From positions 2,773,419-2,837,418 of the forward strand of contig WMCF01000067.1 in NCBI GenBank assembly GCA_009792885.1: a stretch of DNA of 64,000 nucleotides, in the 5' to 3' direction. The stretch comes from Eremophila alpestris peregrina (taxonomy: Eukaryota; Chordata; Aves; Passeriformes; Alaudidae). The stretch's first letter is position 1. Each line of letters starts with the position of its first letter. Positions 37,001-43,933 of the stretch are shown here, piece by piece. Under the pieces are notes generated by a model. It saw nothing but the letters and a program-made list of their open reading frames with translations, was not told the origin of the DNA and searched no databases. A program made the translations under genes and the position numbers.

Positions 37001-37719
37001 CCCAAATTCCCCACAGCCTGGCTCAGAAGGGCTCATGGTGGCTCTGCTTCAGCCCCTCAGCCCTGTGCCCCAGCATGGCATTGGTACTGTGCTGGAGCTC
37101 CTCTGCAGGACATCCAGCCTGGAAGTGTCCAAGGCCAGGCTGGACAGGGCTTGGAGCAACCTGGGACAGTGGAAGGTGTCTCTGCCTGTGGCAGGGTGGC
37201 ACTGGATGGGCTTTAAGGTCCCTTCCCACTTAAACCATTCCATGGTGAATGGCAGAGAGCTCTGTGTGACAAAAGCCTGTCCAGCCTGGCTCAGGGCAGT
37301 GCTGAACAGAGGTATTTAATAACCTGCAATTCCACACTGGCCCTGGCTCCATGCTCCTTCCTGTGCCTATTCCCTGGATCTCTGCCCCATCCATAGGAGG
37401 GAGGAGCACAGATGTTGAAGCTGTCCATATCCTGGCCTGTAGGGAGGCATCACCCCCATCCCAGTCCTGGCAATATCTCATTTTACAGCTCAGGTAACTT
37501 CGGCAAACTCCTGATCTTTTCTCTTTCTCCTCTGTTCCTGATACAAGGAATTGTGGCAACGTGTTCTGCTCCAGTTGCTGTAACCAGAAGGTGCCCGTTC
37601 CCAGCCAGCAGCTCTTCGAGCCCAGCAGAGTCTGCAAATCGTGCTACAGCAGCCTCCACCCCGGCAGCTCCAGCCTGGACCTCGAACTGGACAAGCCCAT
37701 CACTGCCACGTCCAACTGA
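1001..37719 (+). CDS. MTMR3: MTMR3, FYVE-type myotubularin phosphoinositide 3-phosphatase (whole gene, 18 coding exons)
   Basis: MTMR3 removes the 3-phosphate from PI3P and PI(3,5)P2 on endosomal and autophagic membranes. The exons (1001-1003, 1377-1466, 3015-3131, 8649-8731, 11204-11370, 14245-14341, 15144-15257, 21054-21259, 21450-21581, 23463-23574, 24326-24521, 25914-26099, 27491-27661, 29865-30010, 30668-32063, 33711-33821, 34070-34158, 37548-37719) sum to 3588 nt, or 1195 codons plus stop, with every phase matching. Domain order is PH-GRAM (about residues 20-130), myotubularin phosphatase (about 150-560) with HCSDGWDR at 412-419 (nucleophile C413), a long divergent linker, a coiled coil at 1024-1057, and FYVE at 1110-1195 with WLPD and RKHHCR. 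It is MTMR3 rather than MTMR4 because the C-terminus ends in Asp-Lys-Pro-Ile-Thr-Ala-Thr-Ser-Asn. I see no frameshift or lost catalytic residue. Confidence 0.96.
1377..1466 (+). CDS. MTMR3: MTMR3 coding exon 2
   Basis: A 90-nt, phase 0-0 exon encoding residues 2-31, from DEETQHSLECIQ to REDENLQ. It has a CCTCAG acceptor and a GTAATC donor and forms the N-terminal lead into the PH-GRAM domain. Confidence 0.95.
1874..2272 (-). mobile_element. CR1 LINE 3' fragment
   Basis: Opens with the reverse complement of the CR1 3' tail (ATAGAATCATGGAATAG) and continues with the conserved GGACCTTAAAGCCCAT and CCAGGGACACCTTCCACT blocks. About 400 bases, 5'-truncated, in MTMR3 intron 2, antisense to the gene. 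Confidence 0.9.
3015..3131 (+). CDS. MTMR3: MTMR3 coding exon 3 (PH-GRAM)
   Basis: A 117-nt, phase 0-0 exon encoding residues 32-70, including HGESTEYVGRAEDAIIALS. This is the first half of the PH-GRAM lipid-binding domain. The acceptor is TCTGCAG and the donor GTAAGT. Confidence 0.96.
3132..8648 (+). other. MTMR3: MTMR3 intron 3
   Basis: 5.5 kb with no recognised exon or RNA gene. It holds an old CR1 fragment at 6567-6740; the rest is single-copy AT-leaning sequence. Confidence 0.6.
6567..6740 (-). mobile_element. Old CR1 fragment
   Basis: Diverged CR1-type sequence (CCTTGGACACCTCCAG, CCATGGAGAAATTCCTCCT) in MTMR3 intron 3. It is a different, older subfamily from the other copies. Confidence 0.6.
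8649..8731 (+). CDS. MTMR3: MTMR3 coding exon 4 (PH-GRAM)
   Basis: An 83-nt exon encoding VPLQLIESVECRDIFQ and LTCKDCKVI, ending in AG of a split Arg codon. The intron before it (3132-8648) is the second longest before the phosphatase exons. The phase-2 donor is GTAGGA. Confidence 0.96.
10395..10770 (-). mobile_element. CR1 LINE 3' fragment
   Basis: Closely parallel to the copy at 1874-2272, lacking the tail octamers. It lies in MTMR3 intron 4, about 430 bases before exon 5. Confidence 0.88.
11204..11370 (+). CDS. MTMR3: MTMR3 coding exon 5 (end of PH-GRAM)
   Basis: A 167-nt exon completing the split Arg codon and encoding CQFSTFEQCQDWLKRLNNAI through EKEQHGDLCRP. It carries the end of the PH-GRAM domain and the linker to the phosphatase domain. 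The donor is GTATGT. Confidence 0.96.
12117..12250 (-). mobile_element. Short CR1 fragment
   Basis: About 130 bases of CR1 3' end beginning GGAATCATGGGATGG, in MTMR3 intron 5. Confidence 0.85.
14245..14341 (+). CDS. MTMR3: MTMR3 coding exon 6
   Basis: A 97-nt exon encoding GEHVTSRFKNEVERMGFDMN to NINEKYK, the start of the myotubularin phosphatase fold. It is flanked by CCCCAG and GTGAGT. Confidence 0.96.
15144..15257 (+). CDS. MTMR3: MTMR3 coding exon 7
   Basis: A 114-nt exon encoding LCGSYPQEIIVPAWITDKEL through RIPAVVY and ending in a split Arg. The intron that follows (15258-21053) is the longest between coding exons of this gene and holds four CR1 fragments. Confidence 0.96.
15893..16034 (+). 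mobile_element. Short CR1 fragment
   Basis: CR1 3' end in sense orientation (GTGTCCAAGGCCAGGTTGG to CCATTCCATGGTCCTATAA), in MTMR3 intron 7. Confidence 0.85.
16507..16545. repeat. TG/TA microsatellite
   Basis: A TGTGTGTG run passing into TATATA repeats, in MTMR3 intron 7. Confidence 0.85.
17001..17121 (+). mobile_element. Short CR1 fragment
   Basis: CR1 3' end reaching the ATGATTCTATGAC tail, in MTMR3 intron 7, just before a second TG/TA microsatellite. Confidence 0.85.
17140..17170. repeat. TG/TA microsatellite
   Basis: GTGTGTGTGTATATATATATATA, shortly downstream of a CR1 3' tail. Such microsatellites often grow next to retroposon tails. Confidence 0.85.
17622..17795 (-). mobile_element. 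Short CR1 fragment
   Basis: Contains the reverse complement of the CR1 3' end (TTGGGTTGGAAGGGGGCTTA) and the CAGGGACACCTTCCACTTT block, in MTMR3 intron 7. Confidence 0.85.
19705..20190 (+). mobile_element. CR1 LINE 3' fragment (~490 bp)
   Basis: The longest sense-oriented CR1 in MTMR3, from CAGCACAGGAAGGACCTGGA to a TCTATGATCCTTTGATT tail. It closely parallels the copy at 44430-44912, so both belong to one subfamily. Confidence 0.9.
21054..21259 (+). CDS. MTMR3: MTMR3 coding exon 8
   Basis: A 206-nt exon encoding HQSNGAVISRCGQPEVSWWG through NGGDLSDVEF. It includes a polar segment rich in Ser and Asn that is the least conserved part of the catalytic domain in this family. Confidence 0.96.
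21450..21581 (+). CDS. MTMR3: MTMR3 coding exon 9
   Basis: A 132-nt exon encoding DSSISNASGAESLAIQPQ and LLILDARSYAAAVANRAKGG. This is conserved core of the phosphatase domain. Flanking sites are CCCCAG and GTGAGC. Confidence 0.97.
23463..23574 (+). CDS. MTMR3: MTMR3 coding exon 10
   Basis: A 112-nt exon encoding EYYPNCEVVFMGMANIHSIR to TQMPDPG, ending in a split codon. The acceptor is CCTGCAG and the donor GTAAGT. Confidence 0.97.
24326..24521 (+). CDS. MTMR3: MTMR3 coding exon 11 (catalytic P-loop)
   Basis: A 196-nt exon carrying the CX5R active site HCSDGWDR at residues 412-419. C413 is the nucleophilic cysteine and R419 binds the phosphate; D415 and D418 are typical of active myotubularins. 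An intact motif indicates an active enzyme rather than a pseudophosphatase. Confidence 0.98.
25914..26099 (+). CDS. MTMR3: MTMR3 coding exon 12
   Basis: A 186-nt, phase 0-0 exon encoding GFQVLVETEWLDFGHKFADR through FPCSFEFNEAFL. This highly conserved myotubularin block follows the active site. A CR1 fragment begins 93 bases after its donor. Confidence 0.97.
26192..26316 (+). mobile_element. Short CR1 fragment
   Basis: CR1 3' end (TGTCCAAGGCCAGGCTGGAC to ACCATTCCATTACTTTAT), 93 bases after MTMR3 exon 12. Confidence 0.87.
27491..27661 (+). CDS. MTMR3: MTMR3 coding exon 13
   Basis: A 171-nt, phase 0-0 exon encoding VKLVQHTYSCLFGTFLCNNA through NLLYSSQSES. This is the C-terminal part of the phosphatase domain. 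The donor is GTATGT. Confidence 0.97.
27807..27932 (+). mobile_element. Short CR1 fragment
   Basis: CR1 3' end (GGTGTCCAAGGCCAGCTTGG to GTGTGATTCTCTGA), about 145 bases after MTMR3 exon 13. Confidence 0.85.
29096..29275 (-). mobile_element. CR1 fragment of a second subfamily
   Basis: Begins AGAGAATCACAGAATATCC and carries GGAAGGGACCCACCAGGATC. This 3' end differs from the CCTTAAAGCCCAT type elsewhere in the window. MTMR3 intron 13. Confidence 0.8.
29865..30010 (+). CDS. MTMR3: MTMR3 coding exon 14
   Basis: A 146-nt exon encoding VLYPVCHVRNLMLWSAVYLP and a Ser/Pro-rich tail that leaves the catalytic domain. It ends in AG of a split Arg codon. Confidence 0.96.
30668..32063 (+). CDS. MTMR3: MTMR3 coding exon 15 (long linker and coiled coil)
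   Basis: A 1396-nt exon encoding residues 607-1072. It opens with LPKTRSFDNLTTACD and holds the conserved ELSVAAGVAEGQMENILQEA. A roughly 300-residue acidic, low-conservation stretch follows, then a conserved HLDDDGMPVYSD block and a coiled coil from IQQRLRQIE to ELKSRLESQ (about 1024-1057). The linker is probably disordered and contains Ser/Thr-rich segments. The reading frame is open throughout, and the donor is GTGAGT. Confidence 0.97.
32333..32404. repeat. Two-copy 36-bp tandem duplication
   Basis: Two nearly identical 36-base units beginning CCTCGGTAAAACC and CCTCAGTAAAACC and sharing CAAACCCCTGGTTTAC, in MTMR3 intron 15. Confidence 0.9.
33711..33821 (+). CDS. MTMR3: MTMR3 coding exon 16, candidate cassette exon (37 aa)
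   Basis: A 111-nt, phase 0-0 exon encoding TSIPDSESNLDQNCLSRCST and EIFSEASWEQVDKQDTE. Its length is a multiple of three and its donor (GAG|GTACAC) is weak, so it could be skipped without a frameshift. From memory, human MTMR3 isoforms of 1198 and 1161 residues differ by exactly 37 residues, which would match this exon. Confidence 0.94.
34025..34048. repeat. CCCTGT hexamer repeat before exon 17
   Basis: About four CCCTGT units ending some 20 bases before the exon 17 acceptor. They extend the pyrimidine-rich tract of that splice site. Confidence 0.75.
34070..34158 (+). CDS. MTMR3: MTMR3 coding exon 17 (FYVE N-terminal half)
   Basis: An 89-nt exon encoding VTRWLPDHLAAHCYGCDSAF to SRKHHC. It carries the WxxD motif (WLPD, 1113-1116), zinc ligands C1122, C1125 and C1138, and the basic RKHHCR motif, whose final Arg is split across the intron. 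A short CCCTGT repeat precedes the CCCCACAG acceptor. Confidence 0.97.
35313..35339 (+). CDS. MTMR3: MTMR3 alternative 27-nt microexon within FYVE
   Basis: The segment lies between CTCCCTGCAG and GTGAGC, is 27 nt long, and has the same phase as both neighbouring exons. Inclusion replaces the split Arg junction with Arg-Asp-Thr-Asp-Arg-Val-Asp-Gln-Leu-Trp and then Asn-Cys-Gly, a net gain of nine residues. I recall a human MTMR3 isoform with a nine-residue insert of nearly identical sequence at this point. The insert lengthens the FYVE CxxC pair C1138/C1141. It is not counted in the 1195-residue main form. Confidence 0.82.
37121..37246 (+). mobile_element. Short CR1 fragment
   Basis: CR1 3' end (GTGTCCAAGGCCAGGCTGGA to AAACCATTCCATGGTG), about 300 bases before the terminal MTMR3 exon. 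Confidence 0.88.
37548..37719 (+). CDS. MTMR3: MTMR3 terminal coding exon 18 (FYVE C-terminal half)
   Basis: A 172-nt coding part encoding NCGNVFCSSCCNQKVPVPSQ through CKSCYSSLHP to the C-terminal ITATSN and TGA (37717-37719). It supplies the remaining FYVE zinc ligands (C1141, C1146, C1149 and the CKSC pair). The acceptor follows a long pyrimidine tract and reads ATACAAG. Confidence 0.97.
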
Positions 37720-39411
37720 ATTCCTGGCCTGGGAGCGGCGGGGAGCGGCCGAGCCGAGCCCTCCCCCCGGGCACGCGGCTCCGGGGGGCCGAGGCTGGGA
37801 GGCTGCGCGGGGAGCCGGGGCCCTGGGGCGCTGCTCGGCGGGACAGACCTCGGATGTGCCGCTGGATCGTGGGATTCTCCTTGTCCAGCTCTTCCCCTTT
37901 CCTGCCTGTCCTGTCTGTGTGTCCGTGTCCCCGCGCGTGCGTGTGTGTACATATAATAATATATCTGTTTGTTTGCGGGAGGGTCGTGGAGGTGGGGAGG
38001 GAGCTGGTGCAGAGCCAGGATCCCTGAGGGTATTTATGTGTCCCACTGCGGAACTGCTGCAGGCCGAGGGTTGTGGGGAGCAGGGAGCAGAGGGAGCCGG
38101 GCCGGCCCTAGAGCAGAGCCAGAGTAGCTGCAGCCTCCAGTGCTTTCAATCACTCCTGTTATTCCAAACCCGAAATTGCTGTTTGGGAATCTGTTGCTGC
38201 TAGAAGAGGTGGGAATCTCCTTCCCCAGAGATATTTTCTCTTTCTGTTCTCACAGTGGGCTTGGCTGCCCGAGGGGGTCTCAGTCAGGTTCCTGGAGGTC
38301 TGAGCCCTCAGAGCAGGAACACCTGGAATGCTGGCTCAGGAATGCACGTGCTGTTGGTGAGAGCTGAGCCAGGCATCACCAGGGCCTTGCCAGGGGTCTG
38401 ACCATGCAATTCCTGATTCAGTCAAGGACAGCAGCAGACCTCTGCCTTGTCCTTGCCCCATCCATGTGAGATTCCCTGCGGGAGCAGAGCATTGCCATGG
38501 TCAGGTCCTGGCTGGTCACTCGCACTTTACTGGACGATCCAAACTGACGGAGGGCGGCCGGGACCTGCCGGTGTCACCGGGCTCGGCCTCTACAGATGGG
38601 TCTGGTGCTGGGCACCCTCCTGGAATGTTCCTCCTTTCCCAGGCTGTGTTCAGTGTACTCCAGATGGAAAAAAAGCTGCCTGAGGAGCTTAAAACAATCC
38701 AAAATACATTATGGATTCCCCTTCCTCCTTCTGTCCCAATCAGACTCACCTCATTGGAGGGTGAAACTCCCAAATATCCCTTTGTAACGAATAGGTGCTC
38801 ACCCCATTCCCTTCCCATAGATCCTGCTTAGTGCAATCTGGCAAGGAGGAAGAGTAGATCCTGCTCATGGTGCATTTCCCTAGGCAAAATCCCAAATTCC
38901 CTATGGTGTTCCCAAGAATCCTGCTGGAGTATTTGAGAGCTCTAGACACAACAGCTCAAAATCTGAGAAACCTTGGGAAAGGAGCATTTCACATTTCCCT
39001 TCCCTGGAATGTCACAATCACATCATCCAAAGGGGGGGTCACGTGGAGGAAGCATCTGGAAGAGCTCAGTGGGTCTGAGAGGAGACGCTGAGGTGGTTGG
39101 ACTGTGCCCTTCCCACCCTGCCAGGATCCGTGTGCTGGCGTGGATGTGCAGGAAGGAGGAGGCTGCGTCCTTGTGGGAAAGGGGTCTGGGAACGGACGGA
39201 GCATCTTGGGATCTCCCTGGCACAGGTCTAGAGAAAGAGACACTGAGGGAAAAGCAAAGTGAAGGATGGGGTTTCCAGCCAAGGCATGTGTGGGATCTGT
39301 TCCTAACCCAGCGGTGGGGCTGGAAGAGAGGCACAGGCGTCGCTGTTCCGGGCGGAGTGGGGCGGGGCAAGGGAACGTCCGGCTCTTCCCGAGGTGGCCA
39401 GAGGAGGTGGC

Positions 39412-39447
39412 TGGGCTGGGCTGGGCTGGGCTGGGCTGGGCTGGGCG
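39412..39447. repeat. GGCTG pentamer repeat in MTMR3 3' UTR
   Basis: About seven GGCTG/GGGCT units in a GC-rich stretch 100 bases before the proximal poly(A) signal. Confidence 0.9.
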
Positions 39448-39547
39448 CACACCCCAGCCTTGTGTGGCTTTGTGGTGCAGAATCAGCCGGAGCCTCCGCA
39501 CGTGCCAAGAGGGTCTGCTCCGGGCCGGGGCTGGGATGTACAGTGTG

Positions 39548-39553
39548 AATAAA
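39548..39553 (+). terminator. MTMR3: Proximal AATAAA poly(A) signal of MTMR3
   Basis: AATAAA lies 1.83 kb after the stop, about 210 bases before the distal signals. It could produce a slightly shorter 3' end. Confidence 0.5.
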
Positions 39554-39756
39554 AGCTTGCAGCTCTTTAGGCTTTTTTGGATCGATGAAGCACTTTTTTT
39601 ATTAATATTATTTTTCTTTGTATGTAAAGGAGGAAGCCGTCTCTCCGTAGCTGTGTACAGAAATAACCCTTCTCTCCACAAGAGAGTAAAGTGCTCCTAT
39701 ATTTTTCATTTTTGTCAAAAGCGAGAAGTAAATACTTTAGAATTGTTAAATATATA

Positions 39757-39772
39757 AATAAAAGTGAATAAA
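39757..39772 (+). terminator. MTMR3: Tandem AATAAA poly(A) signals of MTMR3
   Basis: Two AATAAA hexamers (39757-39762 and 39767-39772) sit ten bases apart in an AT-rich context with T-rich sequence downstream. This is the likely main cleavage region, near 39785-39800. Confidence 0.7.
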
Positions 39773-39790
39773 GTTTAGACTTTTGCATGG

Positions 39791-42700
39791 GAGCATTTGC
39801 TAACACATTTTCTAGTTTTTTAATTTTTCTTCCCTGTCCCTTGGAGGGGAGGTATTGGAGGCTCAGCAGAAACACCAAGGCCTTGGAAAAGGAGGCTGCA
39901 GCTGATGCCTTTGCCTTTCTGTTCCACGCTGTGTCTTTCCAAGGAACAACAAACTGTCACTCCTAAACTTAAGAGAAAAACTTAAATCTTGGGCTTGGCT
40001 TTCCTGGTGCAGGAGTCCCAGGGAAGGAGAAGCACACAGCACACACACCCTGTCAGTTCTGTTGTCACACTCAGCACAGTTTTTCCAGGATGGAGAAAGG
40101 TACCAGAGTCTCAGCTCCCTCCACACCGTGTTTTTCCCCTTGACCAACCATCACATTTCAGTCTGATGTTACCCAAATGAAGGAGCAGCCCCAATCTCCA
40201 GGGAATTCCCACTGCTTTCAGTGGGGTTTGGCAGTGGAAGCCCCATTCCCACTTGCACCTGTGCTATCCTGATGCTGGATGGTGGAGCTGTGGCTCCTTG
40301 GGAACAAACCAAATTCACTCAGGTTTAAGATCTTTTTTTCCCAGAAGGTGGAAAACTCAACTGATGTTTATCCTGCACAAGGATTATTCCCATTTTCCAA
40401 GCACTGCTCATTCTGGCTGTGCACAGTCCTGTCCCTTCAGGCTCCTCACCATCACTTATTTCTTTTACCTGTTTGAGGATTTGCCCTGAATTCTCAGGGG
40501 ACTGAGCAGCTGTGAGGGATGTGGGGCCAGATGTGTCATCACAAGACCTTGAGCACAATCCCTCTGTGATTTGATGGTGTTCATTAAATCAAATTAAACC
40601 AGGTTGGGGTAAAGCCGCTGGTGGGATCTGGAGCAGAAAAGAAGCAGGAATCAGGTTCGGTGGTGTGAGGAATATGCAAAGTGCTTCAGTTACACCTCAA
40701 TGGGATTTCCTAGAACTTCTCTCATACTTGGTTTTCTCCTGAGAGCTCCCTCAGGAGCTCATTGTCCTGCAGACGTTGCGAGCCCCGGGCACAGCGCTGC
40801 AGGGAAGTTTCTGATCTGGGAAATGCCGAGCGGGGGTCTCTGCCTCGGCGGAGGCGTCAGGGAAGTTCTGAGCTTCCCCAGGGTGCAGAAAGGCTCCTGC
40901 CAGGGCCAGCAGCTCTGCCAGAGGAGGACACAGCTGAAGGTGTCAAAGCTCATTTCCCCGTGATCAGTTCTTCCTAAAGAGCCTCCCTCCCTCCTTCCTT
41001 TGTCCCAGCTCCCGGACAGCCCATGAGCCAGTCAGGACACCGGCGCTGCTGTCGCGATAGGCGGCTTCAGTGCTGCCCCCTGGGCTGTGGAACAACCCCC
41101 TGAGTCGGGATATCAAACGGCGTCAGGAATTACTGGGAACTGAGGTCCTCTCTGCTCCCAGGTGCGACAGCAACAGGACCCCTCCTCCCGGACAGGTGAG
41201 GGGGAGGCGGCGCTGGGGTCACTGCGCAGGAGGGGTCTCACCCTGGCAGGGCTCCGCTCTCAGGGCTGGGCACAGCTGAGGGCGGCGGTGGCAGGTGCGG
41301 GGTGGAAACCAAGGGCTCCGTTGGGGAAGGAAGGGGAAGGACGTGTTTGGGAACTGCTCCACTGGCCGGGAAAGGCTGCAGGGGTGGGATGGAGCCTGGA
41401 CTGGGAGAGGTTCCGAGGTGCTGGGAGGCTGCAAAGGGCAATAACCACTGCAGGAAGCTGAGAAGGTTCAGGGCCCATCGAATAGAGGGGTCCCGGAATT
41501 ATCCAGGATGAGGTTTGGAGTCAGCACGGACAAAGGGCAGCTCTGCCAGCTGCAGGACTGGCCCAGCTGTTCCCCAGTCCTTGGAGCTGTCCATCTCTTC
41601 CCACAGTGCAGCTGCCAGAGCTTCCATTGCTGCATTTTGGGATTTCAGCTCACCATTCCTTGGACTTTGACATTTTATAAATGCTGCTAAAGTTTGACTT
41701 TATTATTTAACAAATCTGGGCTTTAAACTGATTTCCCACAGCTCTGTCACAAAATGATTTTTAGACCTTGCAGTGGCAGAAGGTGATGGGTTTGATTGTC
41801 CTCTTTTTGGGTGGGATTTATATTAAAATGACATCTGAAGTCTCAATTACTTACTTGAAGCACATGAAACATTTGAAACCATGCCAAGCTCTGAGGGCAG
41901 AGCTGTTCAGCAGCACTGGAACTGTCAGACCCTCATGGGTGTGTAACAGCTTTTATTCTGCTGTAGCCTCACAGTGAATATTTAGATCTTAATAAATTTG
42001 TCATTTTCCTACACAGTGATGAATTCATAGTCCCTTGTTTTCTGTGTTGGTTCATCTGCAGAGCTCCCAGTTTGATGGGCTTATTTTTAGGCAAATTATG
42101 GCTTATATATGAGGAAAAACGAATCCTGGTATTCAGAAATGTCAAATGGGCTGGGAAGAGGGAAGGCCTGGATTGGCAGCAGTTGGAGATGAGCCCTTAG
42201 GGAGAGCAGGGGATCCCAGGTGTTGATCAGCTCTGCAAACACTTCCAGCACGTGGACTTTCCCTCCTGGGTCACATCCATCTCCTGCTGTCCCCACGGGC
42301 ACATCTGGGGGTGTTCTGCCATCAGCACTCAGAGCCCTGCATTGCTCCCTCACTTTCCTGTTCTCCTGAGCTTCACAGGACACAGCAGCTCCTGTGCAAT
42401 GACCCCTGTGAGATCTTTGACACCAAACTCAGGGACAGGGTCCTGGTGCCAGCACACAGGGAATGGCTTCCCACTGCCAGAGGGCAGGGATAGATGGGAT
42501 ATTGGGAAGGAATTGTTCCCTGTGAGGGTGGGCAGGCCCTGGCACAGGGTGCCCAGAGCAGCTGTGGCTGCCCCTGGATCCCTGGCAGTGTCCAAGGCCA
42601 GGCTGGACAGGGCTTGGATCAGCCTGGGACAGTGGAAGGTGTCCCTGCCCATGGCAGGGTGTGGGATGGGATGGGCTCTAAGGCCCTTTCCATCCCAACA

Positions 42701-43821
42701 CATTCCATGATTCTATGATATAGGAGATTTTCCAAACCCAAATGCTCTTCATTCCCTGCAATGCACAGACAACAGAAGCCTTTTGCTGCTGGGGCTGGTT
42801 CGTGGCATTTGGGCAGTTTCAGGGAAGCTCTGCTTGGCTCAGCCTGTGATCCCTGAGCCCATGGAGCCTCCCTTGCTGTGTCCTGTTGGGATTGCTCCAC
42901 TCTGCTCCCCCCAGAGCCACCCTTTGTGTCCTCCTGGCTCTGCCATCTTCTAAACTCTGGACAACTCCAATCTCAGTAAACAGCTCCTTCCCCCTCTTCC
43001 TGCTCAGTGTCTGGCTGCTGTAGCACTTCTCAGCTATAAATTCCAGCTGTCTTCAGTCTATTAGTGCTTTTCTTCTTCTATTAGCAACTCCTTAATTAAA
43101 AACTTGTAGCCAGCAGGGCAATACCAAGCAGGTTGACTGATGGGTTGAGAAGAAGGAAAAGCCCATAGCCAGTATTTAGATGGAGAATTACTGGATTTCA
43201 GTCCAAAATTTATGTAGAATTTATGTCAGGATGGATTGCAGCATCATTAGGATGTGTACAGGGAATTAATCAACTTTCTGGAGGCCAGAGAGAATAAAAA
43301 ACCCTTTTTTCTTCAGAAAGCAGCAGTTCCTGAGGAGGTCAATGTTCACAGCCACAGTGGGGGAAAAGGGCTGCCCCTGGAGCAAACCCCACCCAGGGGT
43401 GGAAGTCCGTGGTCAGCACTGGAAAGCAGCAAGGGGGAAATTGTGGGTTTCTGTATTTAATCAGCTCCAGATAACTTTCAGTTTGATTTTGATTGGTTTT
43501 CTTCAAAAAGCAGAGTGTTGGCACTTGAAGAGCTGCTGCTTCTAGCTCTTCTCTGGATTTTATCACTGGGACTTTGCCTAAAGCACTGTGAGAACATTGC
43601 AGCACCTTGGAGTGACCCTCAGGGCTGTGTCTGCATTAGGAAACCTCAAAGCCATGGATTTCAGCCCGGAGCAGGTGGTGGTCACTCCTAAGGGATTTGG
43701 TCTGGCCTCTTGTGGAAAGGGACATTTCCACCACATCTGGAATTCACAGGTACCTGAGGATTTGGGGGAATTTTTTGGATTGCAACCCACCTGGTGTGCC
43801 CCGTGCCGGGGCTGCGGGCGC
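39791..43821. other. Convergent intergenic interval between MTMR3 and the AidB-like gene
   Basis: The two genes end tail to tail across this interval. It holds the 3' UTR of the minus-strand gene (limit unknown; an ATTAAA on the minus strand near 43457-43462 is a possible poly(A) signal), a CpG-richer pocket at about 40770-41480, and a CR1 copy at 42453-42721. I recognise no protein-coding exon. The plus-strand open frames near 41162-41461 look like GC-rich chance frames. Confidence 0.6.
42453..42721 (+). mobile_element. CR1 LINE 3' fragment
   Basis: About 270 bases, sense, ending CATTCCATGATTCTATGATA with an intact tail. It is the only clear CR1 in the convergent intergenic interval. Confidence 0.9.
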
Positions 43822-43933
43822 TCAGAGCCGGCTGTTCCCGAACACCAGGGCGCTGTCCTGGAGCGCTGCCCCGCCGCCGTAGCTGCCCCTCCCTGCCTCC
43901 ACGGCCACCGGACACAGCTCCTGGTTGCACCAC
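43822..43933 (-). CDS. AidB-like dehydrogenase terminal exon 14
   Basis: A 112-nt exon encoding WCNQELCPVAVEAGRGSYGG through DSALVFGNSRL and TGA (43824-43822). The final Ser-Arg-Leu fits the PTS1 consensus. The acceptor is CCATGCAG. Confidence 0.9.

Larger units (their letters stand above)
37720..39790 (+). other. MTMR3: MTMR3 3' UTR
   Basis: About 2.07 kb of non-coding sequence lies between the stop codon and the last poly(A) signals. The first 100 bases after the stop are very GC-rich, a GGCTG pentamer repeat sits at 39412-39447, and the last 250 bases are AT-rich. The 3' limit is inferred from the poly(A) signals. Confidence 0.75.

Noticed and set aside
1001..37719. MTMR4 instead of MTMR3
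   Set aside because: The C-terminal FYVE sequence (CSSCCNQKVPVPSQQ and the TSN ending), the exon 15 blocks and the HORMAD neighbour all fit MTMR3.
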